NCBI GenBank assembly: GCA_037015955.1
Contig: CP143548.1
Location: 2,908,001 to 2,972,000, forward strand
Direction of reading: 5' to 3'
Length of the DNA: 64,000 bases
DNA from: Lachnospiraceae bacterium JLR.KK008
GTDB taxonomy: Bacteria; Bacillota; Clostridia; Lachnospirales; Lachnospiraceae
Part shown: piece by piece, positions 25,970 to 34,154 of the stretch
Position numbering within the stretch: position 1 is the first letter of the stretch
Layout of the letters: each line of letters opens with the position of its first letter
Position numbers and translations under genes: made by a program
Notes under the pieces: generated by a model
What the model was told of the DNA's origin: nothing
Database searches by the model: none
The model's input: the letters and a program-made list of their open reading frames with translations, nothing else

Positions 25970-26608
25970 TCACTCTCCACTATCTGCAATAGAACAATAC
26001 AACATATGAAAACCATGTTCTAAAAACTTGACTTTTGATAATCCCATTGCTTTTTTAATATATTCTTCTTTATTTTCTGCAAGCTGAATAAGCCCGGACA
26101 ACATACCCCAGAAAACAAAAATAGCAGGCATGATTTTCAGATCGCTTCGCAGATCGCCTTTATCTATGCCGGATATTAAAAATTCCTTTATCTTTTCGTT
26201 TATTTCTTCCCCTATTTGATAAGTTTCTTTTTCCTCGGGAAGATAATCGCGGCTCTCAAAATCAATATTGATTTTATCCAATATCATTTTGAAGTAGAAC
26301 GGAAATTCTTCCTGATACTGAACCAATCCACGACAAATGAAATTGTATTGTTCTTTTGTAGTTTGCTGCTGCTCCAGTGCAGAAGCGATGTAATGATAAA
26401 GTTTTTTCATGCTGTTCAGCACTAAGATACCAACAATTTCCTCTTTGTTCTCAAAATACACATATAAAGTCGCTTTGCTGTATCCGGCCGCTTTGGCTAT
26501 ATCGTCCATAGAAGTTGCCGCTATGCCTCTCTTCATGAACAATACTGACGCAGCGGAAGCAATTTTTTCCCGGTGTACACTTTTCGGCTCTTTTTTTCTC
26601 CGTGCCAT
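25970..26608 (-). CDS. TetR/AcrR-family regulator
   Basis: A 212-residue repressor. The N-terminal helix-turn-helix is TSMDDIAKAAGYSKATLYVY (about 30-49), followed by the linker FENKEEIVG and an all-helical ligand domain. It is the first gene of the four-gene operon. The promoter carries a perfect operator-like palindrome, so autoregulation is likely. The ligand is unknown. Confidence 0.9.
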   Translation of the reverse strand: MARRKKEPKSVHREKIASAASVLFMKRGIAATSMDDIAKAAGYSKATLYVYFENKEEIVGILVLNSMKKLYHYIASALEQQQTTKEQYNFICRGLVQYQEEFPFYFKMILDKINIDFESRDYLPEEKETYQIGEEINEKIKEFLISGIDKGDLRSDLKIMPAIFVFWGMLSGLIQLAENKEEYIKKAMGLSKVKFLEHGFHMLYCSIADSGE

Positions 26609-26623
26609 TGTCTGCCTCCTAAT

Positions 26624-26670
26624 AATTAAACTTTTGGTTTAATTATAAAAGTTTTAAAGAATACTGTCAA
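26624..26670 (-). promoter_or_regulatory. TetR-operon promoter with overlapping operator
   Basis: On the minus strand TTGACA (26665-26670) and TATAAT (26642-26647) are 17 bp apart. The palindrome AATTAAAC-TTTTG-GTTTAATT (26624-26644, 8-bp arms) overlaps the -10 box and runs downstream, so TetR binding there would shut the operon. Confidence 0.85.
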
Positions 26671-26767
26671 CTTTTACCTCCAAAATAATCTGGAAAATAT
26701 TTGCCTAACGTCATCTGACAGCCCTCCAACGTGACAGACTGCTCCTCGCCCTCTGCTTGAAAATCCG

Positions 26768-27025
26768 TCATTGTAAGGACACGGCTTTTCCGGTCAGTGC
26801 TAAAACGGCAGTCAGCCATTTCTTCTCACCCTCTGAAAGCCGCCTCATTGGGAAACTCATTAACCGGTTCGTATCCATTGCCACCACTTTTTCCACAGCG
26901 CTTAATCGAGAGCAGGCTTTGCAGATATAGGTTGCATGGCCTTTCCCGGAAAATTTTTCATTTGCCTTATATTCGCCGCATATTTTACAGTAATGCCCGT
27001 GTGGGCGGTTTTTCTTCTTTGACAT
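26768..27025 (-). CDS. Small Cys-rich protein of conjugative elements
   Basis: About 85 residues starting MSKKKNRPHGHYCKICGEYK, with a CxxC pair and a second CxxC in YICKACSR that together could bind Zn. I recall near-identical small proteins in Lachnospiraceae conjugative elements. ATG 27025 is preferred over 27070. It stands alone among element debris, so it is probably a leftover. Confidence 0.6.
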   Translation of the reverse strand: MSKKKNRPHGHYCKICGEYKANEKFSGKGHATYICKACSRLSAVEKVVAMDTNRLMSFPMRRLSEGEKKWLTAVLALTGKAVSLQ

Positions 27026-27096
27026 CGCAGATTCATCCGTTCCTGCACCTACTATACAGTGAACCATCAAAACTTCAAAGATAGCTGTGGGTTATT

Positions 27097-27640
27097 TTAG
27101 AAATTCTTTATGCCGGATATGCTTCCCCGGTTGACGCATACAACAGAAAATACGTTTCTCGGATTTTCTATTGTCATGAATAAAAAACAGGCTTCCTCTG
27201 CCATATCCCGCAATTTTCCGATCACCCTGCCGGACAGCTCCCTCTGCTTATTTTTTATATTTTCTTCCTGCTCCCTACCCTGTCCTGCCACCTGTGCCTT
27301 TTTCTCCGCAAGGCGGGCTTATAAGGACGGTTTTGCGGCTAGCCTGTCCTGTGCCTTTTTGTTTTCCTCTTTCTGCGCTTTTTCCTCTGCACCGTTATTC
27401 AGCACATTATCCACCATGTTGTAATTCTGTTCTTCCATTTCCGGCAGCTTCGCCACAAGCTCCGTAATCATTTCCATCGCCTGCGGATTCCCCTTTATAT
27501 CAGGGATATACTCTAAAATGTCAAGGTCAATCCTGTTCCCGGTTAAAATGTCAATCCCCACATCCTCAAATGCCGGCTTCGACTTCTGGACATCATGTCC
27601 AGAAGTTTCCTGCCCTACGTTTTCTTCCTCCGGTGCATCG
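27097..27640 (-). pseudogene. Fused fragments of mobile-element genes
   Basis: Downstream of the helicase scrap the frame reads MNDAPEEENVGQE, DIKGNPQAMEMITELVAKLP and a Lys/Glu/Gln-rich tail to 27319. A different frame (27291-27097) then gives an element-like segment ending CVNRGSISGIKNF. I do not recognise either part as a named family. The frame breaks mark it as debris. Confidence 0.45.
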
Positions 27641-28693
27641 TTCATGCCGAGCGGGTCAGAGCCGACCTCTAGGTTATGAAAAAGCTGCCTTTTTAAGTTC
27701 ATTACGAATTTGTGATTAAACGAATCAAAGGTCACCGCATCTTAAACCCGGCATACTCCCCGACCGTTGCAGGCACATTGACGGTTTTCATCTCCTTGCA
27801 CATCTCCACAAGCGCTGCCCTGGCTTCTTTTTTGTCCGTATAAGTCTTATCCCCGACTCCCATAAAAAACTGCTCCTTATCTGCCGGGAAGTTTACTTTT
27901 GCGGTCTGAATATCAGCCTCCATGCCGCTAATCCGCTCCTTCAATATGGCTATCTGCTGTGGGTAATGCCTTGCGATATTGTCCTCAAGGTGGTATTTCT
28001 GGCTGGCGTGGTTCGCTTTCATCAGCTTCAGCTTTGAAACCTGAATGTCGAGATCCATCTTTTCTTTTATGTAGGGATTGCCAGTTGCCAGAGCCTTCAC
28101 TTCCGCATAAGTGAGAGCCGCTTCGTCTATGTCCTCACAGCTACACACCAGGGATTTGCTCGTCATGATCTGCCCGATGAATTCCTGCCTATTTTCGATA
28201 ATCTGCCAACTGTACGAATCGAATGTGCCTTCCGTCATATTTCGAAAAATCTTCACCTTTGGATTGAGGTTGCCCTGCCTTAAAATACGCCCCTCCTGCT
28301 GTTCAATGTCGGACGGGCACCCACGGCACATCGAGATGATGTATCCTGCACGTTGGTTCCTGCGCCCATTTTCTGCGTGGAACCCAATAAAAAACGAACC
28401 TGTCCGCTTCTTACCTTGCCAAACAGCTCCGCTTTCCCGATTTCCGTACCGCCTTTGTAAACAGAATTACGGATAATCCTTGTGATAACCTCCTGTTTCC
28501 AGTCATACCAGTAATCATCACTGCCCGTATCATGCTGTGAGAAAAACTCCTGCTTGTAATAGCTCGGCTTTGAGATTTTCCTTTCATACAGAACTTTGCC
28601 GATGCGGTTTGTTCCATACCCTTCCAGTGCCGTATATGCTTTCCGCTCTTGACCTTTTTGGAAATATCCCCCCGAATAAAATTCATTGAACAC
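27640..28693 (-). pseudogene. C-terminal remnant of a SNF2-type helicase/methylase of conjugative elements
   Basis: Helicase motifs of the very large SNF2/methylase proteins of clostridial conjugative elements are visible. They include KVRSGQVRFLLGSTQKMGAG and then, in another frame, DIEQQEGRILRQGN (motif VI), TEGTFDSYSWQIIENRQEF and MTSKS. Two frame breaks occur, one near 28320 and one at 27735 where the coding continues as VTFDSFNHKFVMNLKRQLF. The intact proteins exceed 2000 residues; only about 350 remain. Confidence 0.75.
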
Positions 28694-28845
28694 AGGTTAT
28701 TGGGGAAAGAGAAAGCAAACAGGCAAAAATCCAGTATTCATGCGGGTTTGCGGCGAGATGGCTCTCAAAAACTAGCCTCACAAAAGACAGATTATTACAC
28801 AATCACATTCTCCCTTTTTTCATACCAAGAAACGAGGTGATTATC

Positions 28846-28893
28846 TTGAACACACAAATCATCGCCATCGCAAACCAGAAAGGCGGTGTCGGT
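28846..28893 (+). pseudogene. ParA/Soj N-terminal stub
   Basis: Behind GAGGTGAT a TTG start opens NTQIIAIANQKGGVG, the deviant Walker A of ParA ATPases. The match ends within the P-loop at about 28893, where minus-strand recombinase DNA begins. It marks a sharp recombination junction. Confidence 0.7.
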
Positions 28894-29349
28894 TATAATG
28901 AGATTTCTCTTCTTAAGAAAGACAAAAAAACGTTCCCAATATAAACTGAAAATTTTATTCGATTTTTCAATGATTCCGATTTTTTCCCGATGGGAAATAT
29001 ATGCTTCTGCGCTGTCTTTGAATCCTTCTGGGAAAATGTATGCCCTTTTATCCATAACAAGATAGAGGGTAACATTTCCTGAATGTTGGTATTCTGCCAA
29101 AGCATTTATACAACGGTAATAGGCTGCACACCATTTTTTCTGTTTGATTTTAGATGACATGGAATAATGATCTCCCAAAAACTGTAATCCAAAATCCATG
29201 CCGAAGGAATCCGTGTTGTGTTTTTCAGCGTAGAGTAAAAGTTATTTTGTAAGGGTCTTAAAAACGTTTTGGTAATAGTTGGATGCACCTGATTGAATGA
29301 GTGCTTCCTGAGTCTGGTTGATTAGTTGCTGCAAAGTTAAATATTCCAT
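28893..29349 (-). pseudogene. Recombinase/integrase-like N-terminal fragment
   Basis: The start ATG at 29349 opens MEYLTLQQLINQTQEALIQS and runs to a stop at KTLTK. One frameshift later (near 29245) it continues LLLYAEKHNTDSFGMDFGLQ, then FLGDHYSMSS, KWCAAYYRCI and on to FLKKRNLII. It resembles the N-terminal SAM-like DNA-binding half of tyrosine recombinases found in Lachnospiraceae elements. The catalytic half is missing, cut at the ParA junction. Confidence 0.55.
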
Positions 29350-29415
29350 CATGTGTCCCTCTTTAAGTGATTTGATAAAAATACACTTAAATCGTGAGAG
29401 ATTATGGAAAGTAAA

Positions 29416-29904
29416 TCAACCTAAAAACGCTTTATTCATAAGAATTTCCTCAATAGACCGCTGTTTCTGGCAGTATTCCGGATAGCGGAGCTGAATGCCC
29501 TGCCAGAAGTACATCGCATAGCCGCAGCAGTATATATTACTTACCGAATACTCCCTGCACTCTCTGATCTGCTCATCCTTGCGCTTATAATCGTCAACAC
29601 TCGGAGTACCATCTGTATAAAGGTTAAAAGCAAGCCTTACCACCCGGACACTGCCGCTTGTCTGCCAGCCCTGGTGCAGGCACTCCGGCTTGATGAACTC
29701 GGACTTAATATCATAAATCTGGCTGAAAGTATTCCTCGTGTCCTCAGAAATACCGAGAATGTAAATCAAAGCCTTGTGATAGCAGTTCTGATACCTCCCT
29801 TGTTCCATTTTTTCATAGTAAAACTTTTCATGTTCCTCGTTTGCAAAAACCATGTGTGTGCTGTTGGTGTTTCGCACCTCTGCTCTTAACGCTGTGTTGT
29901 TCAT
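29416..29904 (-). CDS. DUF6075-like protein of mobile elements
   Basis: A 162-residue soluble protein. ATG 29904 has AAAGGAGG nine bases upstream. It contains FANEEHEKFYYEKMEQGRYQ, FSQIYDIKSEFIKPECLHQG and SVRVVRLAFNLYTDG, which I associate with DUF6075 proteins from conjugative elements. The frame is intact. Function unknown. It sits between the recombinase remnant and two terminators. Confidence 0.7.
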   Translation of the reverse strand: MNNTALRAEVRNTNSTHMVFANEEHEKFYYEKMEQGRYQNCYHKALIYILGISEDTRNTFSQIYDIKSEFIKPECLHQGWQTSGSVRVVRLAFNLYTDGTPSVDDYKRKDEQIRECREYSVSNIYCCGYAMYFWQGIQLRYPEYCQKQRSIEEILMNKAFLG

Positions 29905-29942
29905 GTGTGAACCTCCTTTGGTTATTTTGTTTGTGTATATAA

Positions 29943-29978
29943 AAAGGACTCTATCCTTTGTTTGGGATAGAATCCTTT
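29943..29978 (-). terminator. Intrinsic terminator (second of two)
   Basis: A 14-bp stem with one mismatch (29943-29956 with 29965-29978), followed on the minus strand by TTTTTATATA. It backs up the terminator just upstream. Confidence 0.75.
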
Positions 29979-29987
29979 GAAAAAACC

Positions 29988-30024
29988 ACAAAAAAGGGGA
30001 AAACTCTTAAATGAATTTTCCCCT
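29988..30024 (-). terminator. Intrinsic terminator (first of two)
   Basis: A 9-bp perfect stem AGGGGAAAA/TTTTCCCCT (30016-30024 with 29995-30003), followed on the minus strand by TTTTTGTGG. It probably ends ppdK transcripts. Confidence 0.8.
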
Positions 30025-30029
30025 AATCG

Positions 30030-30146
30030 TCAAAAATAGATTTTACAAACGAAATCCTCAAAGCAGTTCGACTTTGTGTACTCCGGACGATGTGCCATAA
30101 AATCATTCACATCAGCTCTGGTTATCAGATATTCCGTAAAGTACAT
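30030..30146 (-). CDS. Possible 38-residue peptide downstream of ppdK
   Basis: An open frame starting MYFTEYLITRADVNDFMAHR and ending FVCKIYF lies between the ppdK stop and the terminator. Its composition looks like real protein, but there is no clear ribosome binding site. It may be the tail of a lost mobile-element gene rather than a working gene. Confidence 0.3.
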   Translation of the reverse strand: MYFTEYLITRADVNDFMAHRPEYTKSNCFEDFVCKIYF

Positions 30147-30157
30147 ATATTTGTAAT

Positions 30158-32791
30158 CTACTTTCCTACATTGTTTATCGCCGCCTGTGCAGCCGCGAGT
30201 CTTGCAATCGGTACACGGAACGGACTGCAGGATACGTAGCTCAGGCCGATATGATGGCAGAACTCCACAGAGCTGGGATCGCCGCCATGCTCGCCGCAGA
30301 TGCCACAGTGAATCTCCGGTCTTGTCTCTTTTCCTTTCTTGATCGCCATCTCCATCAGGAGGCCAACACCGTTGCGGTCCAGTTTTGCAAACGGATCGTT
30401 TTCAAAGATCTTCGCCTTGTAATAAGCCTCCAGGAACTTTCCGGCATCATCTCTTGAGAAACCATATGTCATCTGTGTCAGATCGTTGGTACCGAAGCAG
30501 AAGAATTCCGCCTCTTTCGCGATCTGATCTGCCGTCAGCGCAGCTCTCGGTATCTCGATCATTGTACCCACTTCATATTTCAGTTTCACGCCCGCTGCTG
30601 CAATCTCTGCGTCTGCAGTCTCTACCACGTTTTTCTTAACATATTTCAGTTCCTTGTCGTCTCCGATCAGAGGAATCATAATCTCCGGCACAATATTCCA
30701 CTCCGGATGAGCCGTCTTTACTTTGATCGCCGCACGGATAACAGCCTGTGTCTGCATACGCGCGATCTCCGGGAAGGTAACTGTCAGACGGCAGCCACGG
30801 TGTCCCATCATCGGATTCATCTCATGGAGAGTCGCGATAAATTTCCTGATCTCATCCATCGTCTTCCCTTTCGCATCCGCAAGTTTACGAATGTCTTCCT
30901 CATCGTTGGGAACGAACTCATGAAGCGGCGGGTCAAGGAAGCGAATCGTAACCGGATCTCCCTCCATAGCTTCAAACAGTTTCTCAAAGTCTCCCTGCTG
31001 AAGCGGAAGCAGTTTCGCCAGCGCCTCTTCTCTCTCTTCCAGCGTGTCGGAACAGATCATCTCACGGAATGTATCGATTCTGTGTCCGCCGAAGAACATA
31101 TGCTCGGTCCGGCACAGGCCGATGCCTTCTGCCCCCAGCTCTCTTGCCTTTTTCGCATCTGTCGGCGTATCCGCATTGGTACGCACTTTCAATGTGCGGT
31201 ATTTGTCCGCCCACTCCATAATTCTTCCGAACTCACCGGCAATGGTAGCATCCACGGTAGGAATGGCTCTGTCATAAATATTACCTGTCGTTCCGTCGAA
31301 GGAAATAATATCGCCCTCATGGAATTCCTGCTCACCGATACGGAATACCTTGTGCGCTTCATCCATCTCAATCGCAGAGCAGCCGGATACACAACATGCG
31401 CCCATGCCTCTCGCCACAACTGCCGCATGGCTCGTCATACCGCCGCGCACAGTGAGGATACCCTGCGCCGCCTTCATACCTTCAATGTCTTCCGGTGATG
31501 TCTCAAGACGAACGAGTACGACCTTTTCTCCTTTTGCTGCCCATTTCTTCGCATCCTCTGCCGTGAATACGATCTTTCCGCAGGCTGCTCCGGGCGCTGC
31601 CGCCAGTCCTTTGGCAACCGGAATCGCTTTGCTGATCACATAGCTGTCAAACTGTGGATGAAGCAGGGAATCGAGGTTTCTCGGATCGATCATCGATACC
31701 GCTTTCTTCTCATCGATCATTCCCTCGTCTACCAGGTCACAGGCAATCTTGAGCGCCGCCTTCGCAGTCCTTTTGCCGTTACGGGTCTGAAGCATATACA
31801 GATGCCTGTCCTCAATCGTAAACTCCATATCCTGCATATCTCTGTAATGATTTTCCAACGTATTACAGATGTCTGTAAACTGATCATACACTTTCGGCAT
31901 AATCTCTTTTAACTGATTGATTGGCTGTGGTGTCCGCACACCGGCAACCACGTCTTCGCCCTGTGCGTTTAAGAGAAATTCTCCCATCAGTTTTTTCTCG
32001 CCGGTAGCCGGGTTCCTTGTGAAAGCAACGCCCGTTCCTGATGTCTCGCCCATATTTCCGAACGCCATCATCTGTACGTTGACTGCTGTTCCCCAGGAAT
32101 ACGGAATGTCATTGTCACGGCGATATACATTTGCGCGGGGATTGTCCCAGGAACGGAAGACCGCTTCAATCGCACCGATCAGCTGCTCCTTCGGATCGTC
32201 AGGGAACGCTTTCCCTATTTTAGATTTATATTCTTCTTTAAACTGATTCGCAAGCTCTTTCAGATCTTCGGCGGTGAGCTCCACATCCTGCTTTACGCCT
32301 CTTTCCAATTTCATACGATCAATCAGTTCCTCGAAATATTTCTTGCCCACTTCCATTACGACATCGGAATACATCTGGATAAACCTTCTGTAGCAGTCCC
32401 ATGCCCAGCGGGGATTTCCCGATTTCGCAGAAAGCACTTCCACCACTTCTTCGTTCAACCCCAGATTCAAAATCGTATCCATCATACCAGGCATGGATGC
32501 CCTTGCGCCGGAACGGACAGATACAAGCAGAGGATTTTCTTTATCTCCAAATTTCTTGCCTGTGATCTCTTCCATCTTGGAAATATGTTCCATGATCTGA
32601 CCCATGATCTCATCATTGATCTTTCTGTCATCCTCATAATACTGCGTGCAGGCTTCCGTCGTAATCGTAAAGCCCTGCGGCACCGGCAGGCCTAAATTCG
32701 TCATCTCCGCCAGGTTCGCACCTTTCCCTCCCAGGAGATTGCGCATATCGGCATTGCCCTCTGTAAATAAATACACCCACTTCTTTGTCAT
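30158..32791 (-). CDS. ppdK: Pyruvate phosphate dikinase
   Basis: Converts phosphoenolpyruvate, AMP and PPi to pyruvate, ATP and Pi (or the reverse), a usual glycolytic end step in PPi-using anaerobes. The 877-residue protein has the N-terminal nucleotide-binding domain (LLGGKGANLAEM). The swivelling domain carries the phospho-His in GGMTSHAAVVARGMG, and the C-terminal PEP/pyruvate barrel has GLCRTEHMFF and HCGICGEHGGDP with the catalytic Cys. ATG 32791 has GGAGG upstream; an ATG 63 bp earlier is less likely. Length equals the family norm. Confidence 0.97.
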   Translation of the reverse strand: MTKKWVYLFTEGNADMRNLLGGKGANLAEMTNLGLPVPQGFTITTEACTQYYEDDRKINDEIMGQIMEHISKMEEITGKKFGDKENPLLVSVRSGARASMPGMMDTILNLGLNEEVVEVLSAKSGNPRWAWDCYRRFIQMYSDVVMEVGKKYFEELIDRMKLERGVKQDVELTAEDLKELANQFKEEYKSKIGKAFPDDPKEQLIGAIEAVFRSWDNPRANVYRRDNDIPYSWGTAVNVQMMAFGNMGETSGTGVAFTRNPATGEKKLMGEFLLNAQGEDVVAGVRTPQPINQLKEIMPKVYDQFTDICNTLENHYRDMQDMEFTIEDRHLYMLQTRNGKRTAKAALKIACDLVDEGMIDEKKAVSMIDPRNLDSLLHPQFDSYVISKAIPVAKGLAAAPGAACGKIVFTAEDAKKWAAKGEKVVLVRLETSPEDIEGMKAAQGILTVRGGMTSHAAVVARGMGACCVSGCSAIEMDEAHKVFRIGEQEFHEGDIISFDGTTGNIYDRAIPTVDATIAGEFGRIMEWADKYRTLKVRTNADTPTDAKKARELGAEGIGLCRTEHMFFGGHRIDTFREMICSDTLEEREEALAKLLPLQQGDFEKLFEAMEGDPVTIRFLDPPLHEFVPNDEEDIRKLADAKGKTMDEIRKFIATLHEMNPMMGHRGCRLTVTFPEIARMQTQAVIRAAIKVKTAHPEWNIVPEIMIPLIGDDKELKYVKKNVVETADAEIAAAGVKLKYEVGTMIEIPRAALTADQIAKEAEFFCFGTNDLTQMTYGFSRDDAGKFLEAYYKAKIFENDPFAKLDRNGVGLLMEMAIKKGKETRPEIHCGICGEHGGDPSSVEFCHHIGLSYVSCSPFRVPIARLAAAQAAINNVGK

Positions 32792-32955
32792 ACCATACCT
32801 CCGTATTTTTGTTGTTTGTTTTAGTATACCATTCATTGACAGAAAATTAAACAACTATTCCATTTATTAGCAGAAAAAGAGTGCGGAAAACAGAGCCGAA
32901 GAGTTTGCCCTCTGCCCGTCGCGATTTTGATATTTATCGTACAGGAATTCCTGCA

Positions 32956-32985
32956 CAAAAAAAGAATCGCGGCTGCGCGATTCCT
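32956..32985 (-). terminator. Terminator of the ftsH-to-lipid-kinase block
   Basis: Stem GAATCGC/GCGATTC (32964-32970 with 32977-32983, extended by flanking A/T pairs), followed on the minus strand by seven T. It lies just after the lipid kinase stop. Confidence 0.88.
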
Positions 32986-32986
32986 C

Positions 32987-33886
32987 TTATGATTCATAAT
33001 CCGGTACCATGATCTCAATCGCCTGAGGTCTGTTTACAATCTCCACATTCGTGTGATCGCCGCCAAACTCTCCGTCCAAAGTCCATGCCACTTCTTCCTC
33101 CGATTGAAATGTGATTCTATCCGTCTTTTCATAAATGATACGATCCGTATCTATCGTCTCTGTCAGCAGTGCAGTGATGATCTGATTTAACCCTAATGGC
33201 GTTTTCGGTTTGCGGATCAGCATAACCTCAAACAATCCGTCATTCAACTCCACATATTTCCCGGTAAGTTTTTTGAATCCTCCTACAGAAGTGGAATTTG
33301 TGATCATTCCGAACAGAAACTCATCTTCGATTTCTTTTCCATTGCAATCCACTTTCAGGTAATACGTCCTCAGGCTCGGAAGCCTTTTCATTCCTTCCAG
33401 TATATATGCCACATGGCCAAGCGTATTTTTATAGCTCTGCGGTGTCTCATAAGAAACTTCCGTAAAGATACCGAACGCCGCCACATAGACAAATATATCC
33501 TGATTAAACGAACCGACATCGCAGGAAAATTTTTTCCCGTCTACTGCGATATGGGCCGCTTCCACCATGTTTTTAGGGAGTCCCAGGCTGGCGGCAAAAT
33601 CATTGGTACTGCCCGCCGGAATATATCCGATCGGAATGTTCTCTGCACACTCCATCACCCCGGTTACTACTTCGTCTAATGTGCCGTCTCCGCCGCTGCA
33701 TACGACCAGGTCATATCTCTTCCCTTTCTCCCTCACGACCTCTGCCGCATCTCCCGGCCCTTTTGTCGGACGGACTGTCACCTCATATCCACCTTCCGCC
33801 AGGATCTCAATGACATCAACCAGCTTTCCCCGTATCTTCCCTTTTCCCGCACAGGGATTATAGATCAAAAGCACATTCTTTGACAT
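32987..33886 (-). CDS. YegS/BmrU-type lipid kinase (diacylglycerol kinase family)
   Basis: A 299-residue DAGK-catalytic-domain protein that probably phosphorylates diacylglycerol or a related lipid at the inner membrane face. It begins VLLIYNPCAGKGKIRGKL, has the nucleotide loop CSGGDGTLDEVVTGVM (about 62-77) and IPAGSTNDFAASLGLP. It follows the Crh-like gene by 7 bp and closes the operon before the terminator. Confidence 0.88.
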   Translation of the reverse strand: MSKNVLLIYNPCAGKGKIRGKLVDVIEILAEGGYEVTVRPTKGPGDAAEVVREKGKRYDLVVCSGGDGTLDEVVTGVMECAENIPIGYIPAGSTNDFAASLGLPKNMVEAAHIAVDGKKFSCDVGSFNQDIFVYVAAFGIFTEVSYETPQSYKNTLGHVAYILEGMKRLPSLRTYYLKVDCNGKEIEDEFLFGMITNSTSVGGFKKLTGKYVELNDGLFEVMLIRKPKTPLGLNQIITALLTETIDTDRIIYEKTDRITFQSEEEVAWTLDGEFGGDHTNVEIVNRPQAIEIMVPDYES

Positions 33887-33893
33887 ATCTGTT

Positions 33894-34154
33894 TTATGAA
33901 GCCTTTCCTGTTAAGAGCTTTTCCACATTATCCGTTGCCGCCTCTTCGTCTTTTCCTTCACAGATCACTGTAACTTCTTCTCCATTGTTAAGGCCAAGAC
34001 TCATCATACCCATGATGCTTTTAGCGTTCACTCTTTTACTTCCGCTCTCCAGATATACCGTGCTCTCATATTGACTCGCCACCTGCACAAGAAGCGCTAC
34101 CGGTCTTGCTTCTAATCCGTTGGAAAGTTCGATTTTTACAGACTTCTTAATCAT
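33894..34154 (-). CDS. crh: HPr-like protein with Glu at position 15 (Crh type)
   Basis: An 86-residue HPr-fold protein. In PTS carriers residue 15 is the phosphorylated His; here it reads GLEARP with Glu15. The regulatory Ser46 site is intact (NAKSIMGMMSLG). B. subtilis Crh has Gln15 and Ser46 and sits after whiA, exactly this gene's position. So it should be unable to pass phosphate to sugars but able to be phosphorylated by HprK (encoded at 37957-38898) and to serve as a CcpA corepressor. Its start adjoins the whiA stop, so the two are coupled. The symbol is by analogy. Confidence 0.87.
   Translation of the reverse strand: MIKKSVKIELSNGLEARPVALLVQVASQYESTVYLESGSKRVNAKSIMGMMSLGLNNGEEVTVICEGKDEEAATDNVEKLLTGKAS

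Noticed and set aside
25965-26016. Longer ATG start for the FMN-binding protein
   Set aside because: It would begin inside the TetR gene without a ribosome binding site; GTG 25965 has GGAG and gives a normal membrane anchor.
30707-31498. Plus-strand frame opposite ppdK
   Set aside because: It mirrors a fully conserved enzyme and has no start signal or family match.
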